Shown: positions 29,461-37,223, counted from the stretch's first letter. The stretch is DNA of 44,073 nucleotides from Anaerolineae bacterium CG2_30_57_67 (GCA_001872455.1 MNXJ01000080.1:1-44073), one strand, 5' to 3'. The notes: generated from the sequence alone by a model not told the origin. Made by a program: numbers and translations.

Positions 29461-30708
29461 TTATTTATAACGCCGCACCACCAGCACGGCGTTGTGGCCG
29501 CCAAAACCAAAGGCGTTGCTGATGGCAATTTCTATTTTCTGTTCGCGCGCCACGTTGGGAATGTAATCCAGGTCACATTCCGGGTCGGGCGTTTCATAGT
29601 GAATGGTGGGCGGCAAAATTCCCTCGCGTACCGCCTGCACACAGAAAATGGCTTCCAGTGCGCCGGTTGCGCCCATGATGTGACCAGTCATGGATTTGGT
29701 GGAGGAAATTGGGGTTTTATAGGCCAGCTCACCAAAAGCGGTTTTGATGGCTTTGGTTTCAGACGCATCGTTCATTTGCGTGGCTGTGCCGTGCGCGTTG
29801 ATGTAACCGACCTGCTCCGGGCGAATATGCGCCGATTCGAGCGCCAGCTGAATGGCGCGCGCGCCGCCCGCGCCGTTGGCGTCTGGAGCGGTGACGTGGT
29901 AGGCGTCGGCAGAGGCGGCGTACCCGGCCATTTCGGCGTAAATGGTTGCGCCGCGCGCGCGGGCGTGGCTTTCCGTTTCCAGCACCAGCACCGCCGCGCC
30001 CTCGCCCATCACCAGGCCGTCACGGTTTTTGTCGAAGGGCTGGGGCGTCATCAAATAATCATCGTTGCGGCGGCTCATCGCGCCGATGCGGTCAAACGCG
30101 CCGACGCCGGTGGCACAAATGGTGGCTTCGCTGGCGCCAGCCAGGGCCGCATCCACCACGCCAGCGCGCAGCATCATCATCGCCGTGCCGATGCCATCCG
30201 CGCCCGAAGCGCAGGCCGACGCCACCGAAAAGGACGGCCCTTTCAGGCCAAATTCAATGCCAACGATGCCCGAAGCGCCATTCGGCATCAGCATCGGAAT
30301 CAGAAACGGGCTGACCTTGCGCGCGCCTTCATCCTTGAGGGTGAAAATGGCATCCTGCACCGATTTCAGCCCACCGATGGCCGAGGAGACAATCACGCCA
30401 ATTCGTCCGGCGTTTTGTTCCGTGACCACCAATCCCGACATTGCCAGCGCTTCTTTGGCGGCGGCCACGGCAAACTGCTCAAAACGGTCACGGCGGCGGG
30501 CGTCTTTGGCGTCCATGTAACGCGCCGGGTCAAAATTTTTGACTTCGCAGGCGATTTTAACCGTCCACTCGTGCTGCCAGGTTTCGGTGTTGAAGAGCGT
30601 AATTGGCCCAACACCGGAAACGCCGTGAATGACATTCTGCCAGGTTTCGGCCACCGACAACCCGAGCGGGTTGACGGTTCCCATGCCGGTAATGACGATT
30701 TTTTCCAT
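29461..30708 (-). CDS. fabF: Beta-ketoacyl-ACP synthase II
   Basis: FabF condenses malonyl-ACP with a growing acyl-ACP in type II fatty acid synthesis. From ATG 30708 (GAGG 5 nt upstream) the 415-residue protein starts MEKIVITGMGTVNPLGLSVA. The active-site Cys166 lies in SVASACASGADG, and the two His are in INAHGTATQMND and KSMTGHIMGATG; the C-terminal NAFGFGGHNAVLV is canonical. A longer frame upstream to 30801 is repeat-derived and not coding. No other fab gene is adjacent; it lies at the end of the moaC-moaD-moaE-thrC gene group. Confidence 0.95.
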   Translation of the reverse strand: MEKIVITGMGTVNPLGLSVAETWQNVIHGVSGVGPITLFNTETWQHEWTVKIACEVKNFDPARYMDAKDARRRDRFEQFAVAAAKEALAMSGLVVTEQNAGRIGVIVSSAIGGLKSVQDAIFTLKDEGARKVSPFLIPMLMPNGASGIVGIEFGLKGPSFSVASACASGADGIGTAMMMLRAGVVDAALAGASEATICATGVGAFDRIGAMSRRNDDYLMTPQPFDKNRDGLVMGEGAAVLVLETESHARARGATIYAEMAGYAASADAYHVTAPDANGAGGARAIQLALESAHIRPEQVGYINAHGTATQMNDASETKAIKTAFGELAYKTPISSTKSMTGHIMGATGALEAIFCVQAVREGILPPTIHYETPDPECDLDYIPNVAREQKIEIAISNAFGFGGHNAVLVVRRYK

Positions 30709-30765
30709 AGAACCTCGAGGGAAGGGGGAATGAAGATGAGTAGAAGAGAAGAAGAGAAGTAGCAA

Positions 30766-30814
30766 GTGACCACTGACAACTGACAACTGATTACTGGTCA
30801 CTGATTACTGGTCA
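30766..30814. repeat. Degenerate heptamer array between thrC and fabF
   Basis: Seven consecutive 7-mers fit nTGnnnA: GTGACCA, CTGACAA twice, then CTGATTA-CTGGTCA twice. The last two pairs form a perfect 14-bp tandem duplication (30787-30800 and 30801-30814). The array runs into the thrC stop codon, and a purine-rich stretch separates it from fabF. Confidence 0.6.
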
Positions 30815-31912
30815 CTGGCCGCTCTTCAGCCCGGAGCCGGTCAAAACAGCGACAACCGGAGCGGAGATTTTGGGAAGAATTTGGGCCAGGGCAGGCCAGA
30901 CGACTGCGGAAGTTGGCTCTACATACAACCCCCGCCGGGCGAGTTGGTCACGCCCCGGCAGGATTTCGGCCTCGTCCACGGCGAGGAATTCGCCGTGACC
31001 GCTTTCGACAATTCGCATCAGCGCCGCCGTGCGCAGCGGCGCGCGGACGCGGATGCCCTCGGCAACCGTCGGGCCTTCCATCACCAGGCCATAAGCCGAG
31101 TAACCGGCGTTGGCAAGCGTCCAAAGCGGGGCGCAGGCGCGCGACTGCACACCAATCATGCGCGGCAGCGTGGTAATCACCCCGGCGCGTTGCAGCGCCA
31201 CAAAGCCGCGATACAGCCCCAGGAAGAATCCGCCCTGCCCAACCGGGCAAAGCACCGCCCCGGGCGCGCCGCCAATTTGTTCGACAATTTCGTAGGCGGC
31301 GGTGGCGTAGCCAGGCAGGTTTTGCGGCAGCCAGGCGTGGCTGGCGTAGGCGGTTTTGTTGAAAATTCCGGAGATTTTCGCTTCCAGCGCGCGGGAAACG
31401 TCGGCGCGGGAGCCGGAGATGGGGAAGATTTCTGCGCCGTAGGCGCGCGCCTGCTGAATTTTGGGGCCGGAGGCGGCAACGGGGACGTAGACCCCGGCCT
31501 GGATTCCGGCGCGGGCGGCGTAGGCGGCGAAGGAGGCCCCGGCGTTGCCGGAGGAATCTTCCAGCGCGGAGGTGATGCCCCGGCTTTTGAGAAAACTCAG
31601 CAGGACGGTCATGCCGCGGTCTTTGAAGGAGCCGGTCGGGTTGGCGAATTCACATTTGAAGGCGACCTGCTGCCCGAGGCAGTCGGCCCAAACCAGCGGG
31701 GTGCGGCCCTCGCCCAATGAAACGGGAGCAACTTCCAGCGGGGAGGCGCTCAACGCCTGGCGGTAGCGCCACAGCCCGGGCTGAGAGTCGTCCACCTGCG
31801 CGGGGTCAAATTCTGGAAAGGTTTTCCAATCAAAAAGCCCGCCGCACTTGGGACAGTGGTGGGGCGCGCCTTTTTCGGGGTAGGGTCTGCCGCAGTTGGT
31901 GCAGGCAATCAT
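30812..31912 (-). CDS. thrC: Threonine synthase
   Basis: Threonine synthase converts O-phosphohomoserine to threonine with pyridoxal phosphate. The 366-residue protein has an N-terminal zinc-ribbon (CTNCGRPY, then CPKCGG), as in many bacterial and archaeal forms of the enzyme, the PLP-lysine in NPTGSFKDRG (Lys97), the phosphate loop-type SSGNAGAS, and C-terminal TGSGLK. It begins directly where moaE ends (no gap), so it is translationally coupled to the molybdopterin genes. Related PLP enzymes of unknown substrate share this architecture, but threonine synthase is the best call. Its stop codon lies inside the heptamer array. Confidence 0.88.
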   Translation of the reverse strand: MIACTNCGRPYPEKGAPHHCPKCGGLFDWKTFPEFDPAQVDDSQPGLWRYRQALSASPLEVAPVSLGEGRTPLVWADCLGQQVAFKCEFANPTGSFKDRGMTVLLSFLKSRGITSALEDSSGNAGASFAAYAARAGIQAGVYVPVAASGPKIQQARAYGAEIFPISGSRADVSRALEAKISGIFNKTAYASHAWLPQNLPGYATAAYEIVEQIGGAPGAVLCPVGQGGFFLGLYRGFVALQRAGVITTLPRMIGVQSRACAPLWTLANAGYSAYGLVMEGPTVAEGIRVRAPLRTAALMRIVESGHGEFLAVDEAEILPGRDQLARRGLYVEPTSAVVWPALAQILPKISAPVVAVLTGSGLKSGQ

Positions 31913-32368
31913 TTATTCTCCGGGCTGGGGGTGGTAGTCGCCTTCGACCCATTCGGCGCCGTCGGGTTTGAATTCTTTTTTCCAGACGGGGACGATTTCT
32001 TTTAGGCGGTCAATGCCGTAGCGGGCGGCGTCGAAAACGCCGGTGTCGCGGTGGGCGGCGGTGCAGGCGATGAGAATGGTTGGGGTGCGCGGGTAGAGCC
32101 GTCCGATGCGCTGGACGAGGGCGATGCCTTCGACAACCGGCCAGCGGGCGCGGATTTCATCGGCGACCTGGCGCATTTTGGCTTCGGCCATTGGTTTGTA
32201 GGCTTCGTATTCGAGGTAGGTGGTTTCGTGGGCGTCGCCGCGGGTGGTGACGCCGCGCACCATGCCGGTGAAAATGGCCGCCGCGCCGGTGGAGGTCAAA
32301 GTGATGGCGTCGAGCAGGGCGTTCAGGTCGAGTTCGTCTTCGGTGATGGAGGTGATGGTGGGGAACAT
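31913..32368 (-). CDS. moaE: Molybdopterin synthase catalytic subunit MoaE
   Basis: MoaE inserts two sulfur atoms, delivered by MoaD, into precursor Z to form molybdopterin. The 151-residue product has the family core: GAAAIFTGMVRGVTTRGD, YLEYEAYKPMAE, RIGRLYPRTPTILIA and the substrate-binding RLKEIVPVWKKE (Lys123, Lys130/131). It follows moaD by 35 nt. Its last codon abuts the thrC start. Confidence 0.95.
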   Translation of the reverse strand: MFPTITSITEDELDLNALLDAITLTSTGAAAIFTGMVRGVTTRGDAHETTYLEYEAYKPMAEAKMRQVADEIRARWPVVEGIALVQRIGRLYPRTPTILIACTAAHRDTGVFDAARYGIDRLKEIVPVWKKEFKPDGAEWVEGDYHPQPGE

Positions 32369-32403
32369 GGAGTTAAGAATCTCCTGATTTTTGGTGAAAT
32401 GGG

Positions 32404-32652
32404 CTACCCGCCAGAGACGGGCGGGAAGAAGGCAATTTCGGCAGCGGCGGGGATTTCGTCGGCGTCGAAGCGGTATTCGTGGTTGATGGCAGCCAGGCAG
32501 TGCTGCATCAGTTGCGCGTCGAGGGCGGGAAACTGCGCGATGAGCATTTCCTTCAGGTTGGCGAGGGTGGCGCCGGGGGCGAGTTCCACTTCGGTGGCGC
32601 GGGTGCCGGTTTTGTCACGCAGGGTAGCGAAGAATAGAATTTTCGTTTTCAT
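32404..32652 (-). CDS. moaD: Molybdopterin synthase sulfur carrier MoaD
   Basis: The 82-residue ubiquitin-like protein starts MKTKILFFATLRDKTG and ends in FFPPVSGG, the Gly-Gly tail that is thiocarboxylated for sulfur transfer to MoaE. It lies between moaC and moaE on the minus strand. The activating MoeB and the other moa genes (moaA, moaB) are not in the window. Confidence 0.95.
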   Translation of the reverse strand: MKTKILFFATLRDKTGTRATEVELAPGATLANLKEMLIAQFPALDAQLMQHCLAAINHEYRFDADEIPAAAEIAFFPPVSGG

Positions 32653-32735
32653 ATGTTTTCCTCGGTTCTCCAGTTTTCCGGTTGGCCGATTTTGCTGTTC
32701 AACGGGATTACTGGATTACTCCACTGGATAACCGT

Positions 32736-33212
32736 TCACTCATTGACAATATCTCCACTTTTTCCGCCGTGTTTTTCAACCAGGCGGATGTTTTGAATTT
32801 TCATGGTTTTTTCGGCGGCTTTTGCCATGTCGTAGACCGTCAATGCGGCCACGGAGACGGCGGTCAGGGCTTCCATTTCGACGCCGGTTTTGCCAATAGT
32901 TTTGGCGGTGGCCGAAATTTGTACGCCGGGCAGGCTTTCGTCGAGGCTGAGTTCCACGTCCACTTTGGTCAGCGCCAGCGGGTGACAAAGCGGAATCAGT
33001 TCAGCGGTGCGTTTGGCAGCCATGATTCCGGCAATTTTGGCAACGGCCAGCACATCGCCTTTCTTGATCTGCCCGGCGCGGATGAGTTGAAAGGTGGCGG
33101 GCAGCATGAGAATTTCGCCGCGGGCAATGGCCGTCCGCTCGCTGTCAGTTTTGTGGCCGACATCTACCATGTTGGCGCGGCCCTGTTCGTCGAGGTGGGT
33201 AAGGATGGACAT
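32736..33212 (-). CDS. moaC: Cyclic pyranopterin monophosphate synthase MoaC
   Basis: MoaC, acting after the radical SAM enzyme MoaA, makes cyclic pyranopterin monophosphate (precursor Z). The 158-residue product has [15 protein letters not shown], the active-site [15 protein letters not shown] and [20 protein letters not shown] with the catalytic Lys/Asp region. It is the first of the moaC-moaD-moaE-thrC group. The start has no strong ribosome-binding sequence; 24 bp upstream begins a tandem repeat array, and no clear promoter is seen. Confidence 0.95.
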   Translation of the reverse strand: MSILTHLDEQGRANMVDVGHKTDSERTAIARGEILMLPATFQLIRAGQIKKGDVLAVAKIAGIMAAKRTAELIPLCHPLALTKVDVELSLDESLPGVQISATAKTIGKTGVEMEALTAVSVAALTVYDMAKAAEKTMKIQNIRLVEKHGGKSGDIVNE

Positions 33213-33235
33213 GATTTTCTTTACAGTGAAGATGA

Positions 33236-33366
33236 TTTTTACAGGATAAACGGGATGAAGGGATAAATTTTTACAGGATAAACAGGATGAAGGGGATGAA
33301 TTTTTACAGGATAAACAGGATGAAAGGGATAAATTTTTACAGGATAAACAGGATAAAGGGGATAGA
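33236..33366. repeat. Four tandem ~33-bp repeats
   Basis: Four units of 32-33 bp each begin TTTTTACAGGATAAAC (33236, 33268, 33301, 33334) and end in GGATGAAGGG-type sequence. They have no spacers, so this is not CRISPR. Purine-rich GGATAAA/GGATGAA words appear in inverse orientation on the far side (33386-33454 and 33867-33925). The array separates moaC from the GxxExxY gene. Confidence 0.85.
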
Positions 33367-33400
33367 GGTAAAAGAGCAACAATTCTATCCCATTTATCCC

Positions 33401-33454
33401 CTTCATCCTGTCACATCGCTTCATCCTGTCACATCGCTTCGTCCTGTCATTCTC
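33401..33454. repeat. Three tandem 18-bp repeats overlapping a CDS 3' end
   Basis: Units CTTCATCCTGTCACATCG at 33401-33418 and 33419-33436 are identical; a third (33437-33454) is diverged. The C-terminal residues and stop codon of the GxxExxY protein are read from this array. Confidence 0.75.
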
Positions 33455-33831
33455 TTATGCGGCTTGCGCAAATTGCGGTACTCAATCTTGGGCGTTCCAA
33501 AATTGACCAACAACCCAACTTCAACGCCGGTACCATTGAGATAATTCAGCACCTGCGCAATATGCTGGGGCATCAACTCGGCAACGGCTTTGATTTCCAC
33601 AATTACTTTATCTTCCACCAGCAAATCGGCGTAAAAATAACCCACCGACTGGCCGCGAAAGAGGACTTCCAACGGGAGTTCGGATTGTACCTGTAAATGC
33701 TTTTGCTGCAAGGCAATGATAAGCGCCTTGTGATACACCGATTCCAAAAAACCAGCGCCCAACTCATTGCTGACTTCAAAACAGGCCGCCAAAATCTCAT
33801 GCGTTAATTCAGGGTAAAGCAAATCCACCAT
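33421..33831 (-). CDS. GxxExxY protein (PD-(D/E)XK-like)
   Basis: The 136-residue protein has the eponymous motif GxxExxY (Gly27, Glu30, Tyr33 in AGFLESVYHKAL), then YADLLVEDKVIVEIKA with Asp69 and Glu79-x-Lys81, a nuclease-like PD-(D/E)XK core. The function of the family is not known. ATG 33831 is chosen because AGGAG lies 7 nt upstream. The last residues (MTGRSDVTG) come from the 18-bp tandem repeat, so the natural C-terminus may have been altered. Repeats flank the gene on both sides: a 22-bp perfect direct repeat at 33387-33408 and 33880-33901. This suggests a cassette that moves or duplicates with the repeats. Confidence 0.85.
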   Translation of the reverse strand: MVDLLYPELTHEILAACFEVSNELGAGFLESVYHKALIIALQQKHLQVQSELPLEVLFRGQSVGYFYADLLVEDKVIVEIKAVAELMPQHIAQVLNYLNGTGVEVGLLVNFGTPKIEYRNLRKPHKRMTGRSDVTG

Positions 33832-33866
33832 GAACCGACTCCTATTCAAACATATGCAACGTATTT

Positions 33867-33925
33867 TATCCCAAAAAAATCCCATTTATCCCCTTCATCC
33901 CATTTATCCCATTTATCCTGTCCCA
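33867..33925. repeat. ATTTATCCC repeats between the GxxExxY gene and scpA
   Basis: Short words ATCCCATTTATCC and CCCTTCATCC are repeated; 33880-33901 is a perfect direct copy of 33387-33408. A similar fragment precedes clpC (about 26718-26750 on the plus strand, inverse orientation). Confidence 0.65.
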
Positions 33926-33936
33926 AATTAGCCTGA

Positions 33937-33942
33937 TATAAT
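33937..33942 (+). promoter_or_regulatory. scpA -10 box, leaderless arrangement
   Basis: TGATATAAT is an extended -10 box; TATAAT is followed by TTCGCGC (7 nt) and the scpA ATG at 33950. No ribosome-binding sequence is present. Confidence 0.6.
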
Positions 33943-33949
33943 TTCGCGC

Positions 33950-34723
33950 ATGGATTTAAACATCGCCAGCCACCAAACCGGCAACTACACCGTCCAAATC
34001 CCGGTTTACGCCGGGCCGCTCGACCTGCTTTTGCAGCTGATTGAGCGCGCCGAACTCGACATCACCGCCATCGCCCTGGCAATGGTCACCGACCAATACC
34101 TCAAATACATCCGCGCCATGCAAGATACCAAAGCGGAGGAAATTTCCGCCTTTTTGGTGATTGCCGCCAAATTGATTCAAATCAAATCGGAAGCGTTGCT
34201 GCCGCGCCCGCCAGCACGCGAACCCGGCGAGGAAGACCCCGCCGAGAATCTGGCACGCCAACTGAAAATTTACAAACGCTTCAAAGAAATCGCCACCTGG
34301 CTGGAAGAACGCGAAAAAGCCGGACTGCGCACCCACCTGCGCCTGTCGCCGCCGCCTAAGCTGGAAGGCCGCCTCGACATGAGCGACCTGACCCTGCAGG
34401 ATTTGTTTCAGGCCGCCGAAAGCGTTTTTCTGAACGAAAAAGACAAACAGGCGCTGGGAACGGTCATCTCCGCCCCCAAAGTCACCATCCGCGAAAAAAT
34501 CGCCTTCATTGCCGAGCGGCTCAACAGCGGAGAGCGCGCCTCGTTTCAGATGTTGATTGCCTCGGCGCACAGCCGTCTGGAAGTGGTCGTCACCTTTTTG
34601 GCGATGCTGGAACTGATTAAGCGCTATCGCATCGCCGCCCGCCAGGAAACTCTCTTCGGCGACATCGAAATTGAGCGCGACGAGTGGCAGGGCGACGAAG
34701 AAATTGAGTTGGAATTTGAGTGA
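33950..34723 (+). CDS. scpA: Segregation and condensation protein A
   Basis: ScpA is the kleisin of the SMC-ScpAB condensin, bridging SMC heads. The 257-residue product has the kleisin N-terminus (YAGPLDLLLQLIERAELDIT), the central segment with LVIAAKLIQIKSEALLPRP, and the C-terminal winged helix (VVTFLAMLELIKRYRIAARQ) that binds the SMC head. scpB is not adjacent; the downstream gene metG is convergent. Confidence 0.94.
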   Translation: MDLNIASHQTGNYTVQIPVYAGPLDLLLQLIERAELDITAIALAMVTDQYLKYIRAMQDTKAEEISAFLVIAAKLIQIKSEALLPRPPAREPGEEDPAENLARQLKIYKRFKEIATWLEEREKAGLRTHLRLSPPPKLEGRLDMSDLTLQDLFQAAESVFLNEKDKQALGTVISAPKVTIREKIAFIAERLNSGERASFQMLIASAHSRLEVVVTFLAMLELIKRYRIAARQETLFGDIEIERDEWQGDEEIELEFE

Positions 34724-34774
34724 GGCGAAAGGGGAAGATGAGACGATAAGAAAAGGAGAGGAGAAGATAAAGGA

Positions 34775-34799
34775 ATGGTGAGAAAAATTATCTCACCAT
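34775..34799. terminator. Bidirectional terminator between scpA and metG
   Basis: ATGGTGAGA (34775-34783) pairs with TCTCACCAT (34791-34799) over a 7-nt loop. The stem is extended by a purine-rich run on the left and a pyrimidine-rich run with TTTTTT on the right, so it can work in both directions for the convergent genes. Confidence 0.75.
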
Positions 34800-34825
34800 C
34801 TCTTCATCTCCTCCTCTTTTTTCCT

Positions 34826-36610
34826 CTATACCTTCCCCAACCGCGCCATTTCTTCTTCGGCCACTTTTTCATCCAATTTTTTGAAGAGCGGGGCGGGCGG
34901 GTTGAGCAGCGCGCCAGGCTGAAAATCACTGGGCCGCCACCAGGTTTCCGAAGCCGGGCGGTAGCGCAGGCCAGTATGCGTGCCGAGCGCATCGGGGATT
35001 TCCTGCGTAAATTGTTCACCAAACAGCGGGGAAGTGTAGCCAAAAAAGCCATGCAGGCGGGCACTGGTGAAGGGCAAAAAGGGCGCAAACAATACTTTCA
35101 GCGAGTCAATCGCTTTGAGCGCGGTGAAAATCGTCAGCGCGGCAGAATCGCGGTCGGTTTTGATGGCCGTCCAGGGGGCGTTGGCATCCAGGTAGCGGTT
35201 GACTTCCGTCGCCAGGTGGAAGGCTTCGCGCAGGGCGTCGCGCAACTTCACCGCCTCGAGCAGCCCGCCAACGGATGCGAATCCCGCTTCGATGGCGGCC
35301 AGCAAGGCCCGGTCGGCTTCGCGCAAGTTGGCAGGGTCAATCGTCGGGGCGTGGCCTTCCCACTGTTTGAAGCTGAAGGAAAGCACGCGGTTGGCGAGGT
35401 TGCCCCAGGTTGCCACCAGTTCGCCATTGTTGCGGGCGACAAAATCGTCCCAATCCCAGTCGCTGTCTTTGTTTTCGGGCATGTTCACCGTCAGATAGTA
35501 GCGAATGGCGTCGGGGTCGTAGCGCGTCAGCGCATCGCGGCCCCACACCGCCCAGTTGCGGCTGCCGCTGATTTTTTGCCCCTGCAGGTTCATAAATTGA
35601 TTGGCGGGAACATCATGCGGCAGAGTCAGAGAAACGCCGGGCTCGCCGCTGAAAATTTCGGCAAATTGTTGGCCCACGCCCATCAATTCGGCGGGCCAGA
35701 GCGATGTGTGAAAGAAAATGTTGTCCTTGCCGATGAAGTAATATTGCCGCGCCGCCGGGTTGCTCCACCAATCCTTCCACTCGCCGCCGCTGATGCTGCT
35801 CCACTCGATGGCGGCGGAGAGGTAGCCGATGACGGCCTCGAACCAGACGTACAGGCACTTGCCGTCCCAGCCTTCCACCGGCACGGGAATGCCCCAATCC
35901 AGGTCGCGGGTGATGGGGCGCGGCTTCAGCCCCTCGGCGGTGATTTTGCCGAGCGATTCGCCCAGCACGGTTTCGCGCATGTGGTCAGAACGTTCCTTTA
36001 GAAATTCCACCACGCGCGGCTCCAGCTTGGAAAGATCAATGTAGAAATGTTCGGTTTCGCGCAGTTCGGGGGTCGAACCGTCCACTTTGGAACGCGGATT
36101 GAGTAGTTTCTCCGGTTCGAGCACGTTGCCGCACTTGTCGCACTGGTCAGAACGGGCGCCCTCGTAGCCACACAGGTAGCAGGTTCCCTCCACGTAGCGG
36201 TCGGGCAAAAACTTGCCAGCGGCGGGAGAAAACCATTGCATGGATTTTTGGGTGAAGAGGAAACCGTTCTCTTTTAGCGCCAGAAAAATGCTCTGCGAAA
36301 CGCGAAAGTGATTGGCGGTGTGCGTGCTGGTGAACAAGTCGTAGGTGATGCCGTAGCCCTGAAAAACCTCGAGAAACGAGGCATGGAATTTTTTATAGAC
36401 GGCTTCCACCGGTAAATTTTCCGCATCAGCGCGGATGGTGACGGGCGTGCCGTGCGAGTCGGTTCCGCTGACCATCAGCACGCGGTTGCCCTTCAGGCGG
36501 TGATAGCGGGCGACAATATCGCCAGGCAAATGCGAACCGGTGATATTGCCAACGTGAATTTCGGCATTGGCGTAGGGCCAGGCAATCGCAATCAAGATGT
36601 TTTCGGGCAT
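34826..36610 (-). CDS. metG: Methionyl-tRNA synthetase
   Basis: MetRS charges tRNA(Met). The 594-residue class I synthetase has the HIGH variant HVGN (19-22), a single four-Cys zinc knuckle (CYLCGYEGARSDQCDKCG, about 143-160), the KMSKS variant KISGS, and an anticodon-binding helical domain. There is no C-terminal EMAP tRNA-binding domain, so it is the short form. CAGGAGG lies 7 nt before the ATG. Transcription must pass an intrinsic terminator located only 17 nt before the start codon, preceded by a Met-rich leader ORF, indicating attenuation control by methionine supply. It is monocistronic and convergent with scpA. Confidence 0.96.
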   Translation of the reverse strand: MPENILIAIAWPYANAEIHVGNITGSHLPGDIVARYHRLKGNRVLMVSGTDSHGTPVTIRADAENLPVEAVYKKFHASFLEVFQGYGITYDLFTSTHTANHFRVSQSIFLALKENGFLFTQKSMQWFSPAAGKFLPDRYVEGTCYLCGYEGARSDQCDKCGNVLEPEKLLNPRSKVDGSTPELRETEHFYIDLSKLEPRVVEFLKERSDHMRETVLGESLGKITAEGLKPRPITRDLDWGIPVPVEGWDGKCLYVWFEAVIGYLSAAIEWSSISGGEWKDWWSNPAARQYYFIGKDNIFFHTSLWPAELMGVGQQFAEIFSGEPGVSLTLPHDVPANQFMNLQGQKISGSRNWAVWGRDALTRYDPDAIRYYLTVNMPENKDSDWDWDDFVARNNGELVATWGNLANRVLSFSFKQWEGHAPTIDPANLREADRALLAAIEAGFASVGGLLEAVKLRDALREAFHLATEVNRYLDANAPWTAIKTDRDSAALTIFTALKAIDSLKVLFAPFLPFTSARLHGFFGYTSPLFGEQFTQEIPDALGTHTGLRYRPASETWWRPSDFQPGALLNPPAPLFKKLDEKVAEEEMARLGKV

Positions 36611-36627
36611 GGGAAACCTCCTGCAAC

Positions 36628-36655
36628 AAAAAAGGCCATCCGTTTGCGGACAGCC
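36628..36655 (-). terminator. metG attenuator: intrinsic terminator
   Basis: On the minus strand GGCTGTCCG (36655-36647) pairs with CGGATGGCC (36642-36634) across a CAAA loop, including two G-U pairs, followed by TTTTTT (36633-36628). It stands directly before the metG ribosome-binding site. Its 5' arm contains CTGTCCG, which can pair alternatively with CGGACAG at 36694-36688. Confidence 0.8.
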
Positions 36656-36682
36656 TCCGGGGTGACGTGACGACGCCTTCCC

Positions 36683-36742
36683 TCACTCTGTCCGGGGGAA
36701 AAAACGGGGCATTGCCATCAGCGAAAGAGAAGAAAAAGCCAT
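36683..36742 (-). CDS. Putative metG leader peptide (19 residues, Met-rich)
   Basis: The ORF reads MAFSSLSLMAMPRFFPRTE and stop. Met codons are numbers 1, 9 and 11. The -10 box TAAAAT ends 6 nt before its ATG, so the mRNA would start at or near this codon and the peptide would be translated without a ribosome-binding site. Codons 17-19 (CGG ACA GAG) contain CGGACAG, which is complementary to the terminator's 5' arm. A ribosome waiting at Met9/Met11 would leave this arm free (antitermination, metG on); one that finishes at the TGA would cover it (termination, metG off). That is the logic of classical amino-acid attenuators. No expression evidence exists; the reading is inference from the sequence. 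Confidence 0.6.
   Translation of the reverse strand: MAFSSLSLMAMPRFFPRTE
36688..36694 (-). promoter_or_regulatory. metG antiterminator arm
   Basis: CGGACAG is a perfect 7-nt complement of CTGTCCG (36653-36647) in the terminator. The pairing would exclude the terminator stem. It overlaps the last three sense codons of the leader ORF. Confidence 0.6.
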
Positions 36743-36748
36743 GCGCGT

Positions 36749-36754
36749 ATTTTA
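36749..36754 (-). promoter_or_regulatory. metG -10 box
   Basis: On the minus strand TGGTAAAAT is an extended -10 box, with TTCAAC about 18 nt upstream as a weak -35. The predicted start coincides with the ATG of the leader ORF. The leader to metG is about 130 nt, too short for a T-box riboswitch. Confidence 0.6.
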
Positions 36755-36809
36755 CCAGAACAAGGTCAAACTGTTGAATTTCGATTGGTGCGGGATGTTG
36801 CGAATCACG

Positions 36810-37223
36810 CTATGGCTTTCTGACAGAAACAACTTGTTTCAAATGCTCCAAATGTTCCCTATCCAGGGAAATCAGTTCGGTTGCAAAACGCGTTGCAACT
36901 GCGGCATAGACCGCGTCACTGCCGCGCAGGTGATAGTGCGCGGCCAGATTGGCGGCGGTTTCCGCCAAACTTTCATCCAGAACAATGAGCGTACTGTTCG
37001 GAAATTGACTGACTTGAATGGCATACGCATAACCGAGGTCAGGCTTTCCCTGTCCACGGCCGAAGGCAGCCGCGATTTCGGGAATGACAAGGGTAGGGAT
37101 GATGATAGGCGTATTAGAATCTCTTACGCCGCGCATGAACGTTTTGCTGGTTTCGTGTTCTTCCTCAGAAGGCGTAAATGCACTGATAAAAACACTGGCG
37201 TCAATGGTCACGGGTGAATTCAT
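36810..37223 (-). CDS. PIN-domain toxin (VapC-like)
   Basis: PIN-domain toxins are metal-dependent RNases. The 137-residue product has the four acidic residues of the active site: Asp8 (TIDASVF), Glu49 (IPEIAAAF), Asp103 (GSDAVYAAVA) and Asp121 (SLDREH). Its start overlaps the antitoxin stop by 4 nt (ATGA), typical of translational coupling in toxin-antitoxin pairs. The RNA target is unknown. Confidence 0.88.
   Translation of the reverse strand: MNSPVTIDASVFISAFTPSEEEHETSKTFMRGVRDSNTPIIIPTLVIPEIAAAFGRGQGKPDLGYAYAIQVSQFPNSTLIVLDESLAETAANLAAHYHLRGSDAVYAAVATRFATELISLDREHLEHLKQVVSVRKP

Noticed and set aside
29494-30762. Plus-strand open frame of 422 codons antisense to fabF.
   Set aside because: Shadow frame; fabF on the minus strand has all catalytic residues.
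33236-33366. CRISPR array.
   Set aside because: The ~33-bp units are directly adjacent without unique spacers, and no cas gene is present.
34775-36001. Long plus-strand open frame antisense to metG.
   Set aside because: Shadow of metG; low-complexity translation without recognisable domain.
36611-36760. T-box riboswitch for metG.
   Set aside because: The leader is about 130 nt, no TGGNACC antiterminator bulge or specifier stem is found, and the Met-rich ORF with alternative pairing explains the terminator.
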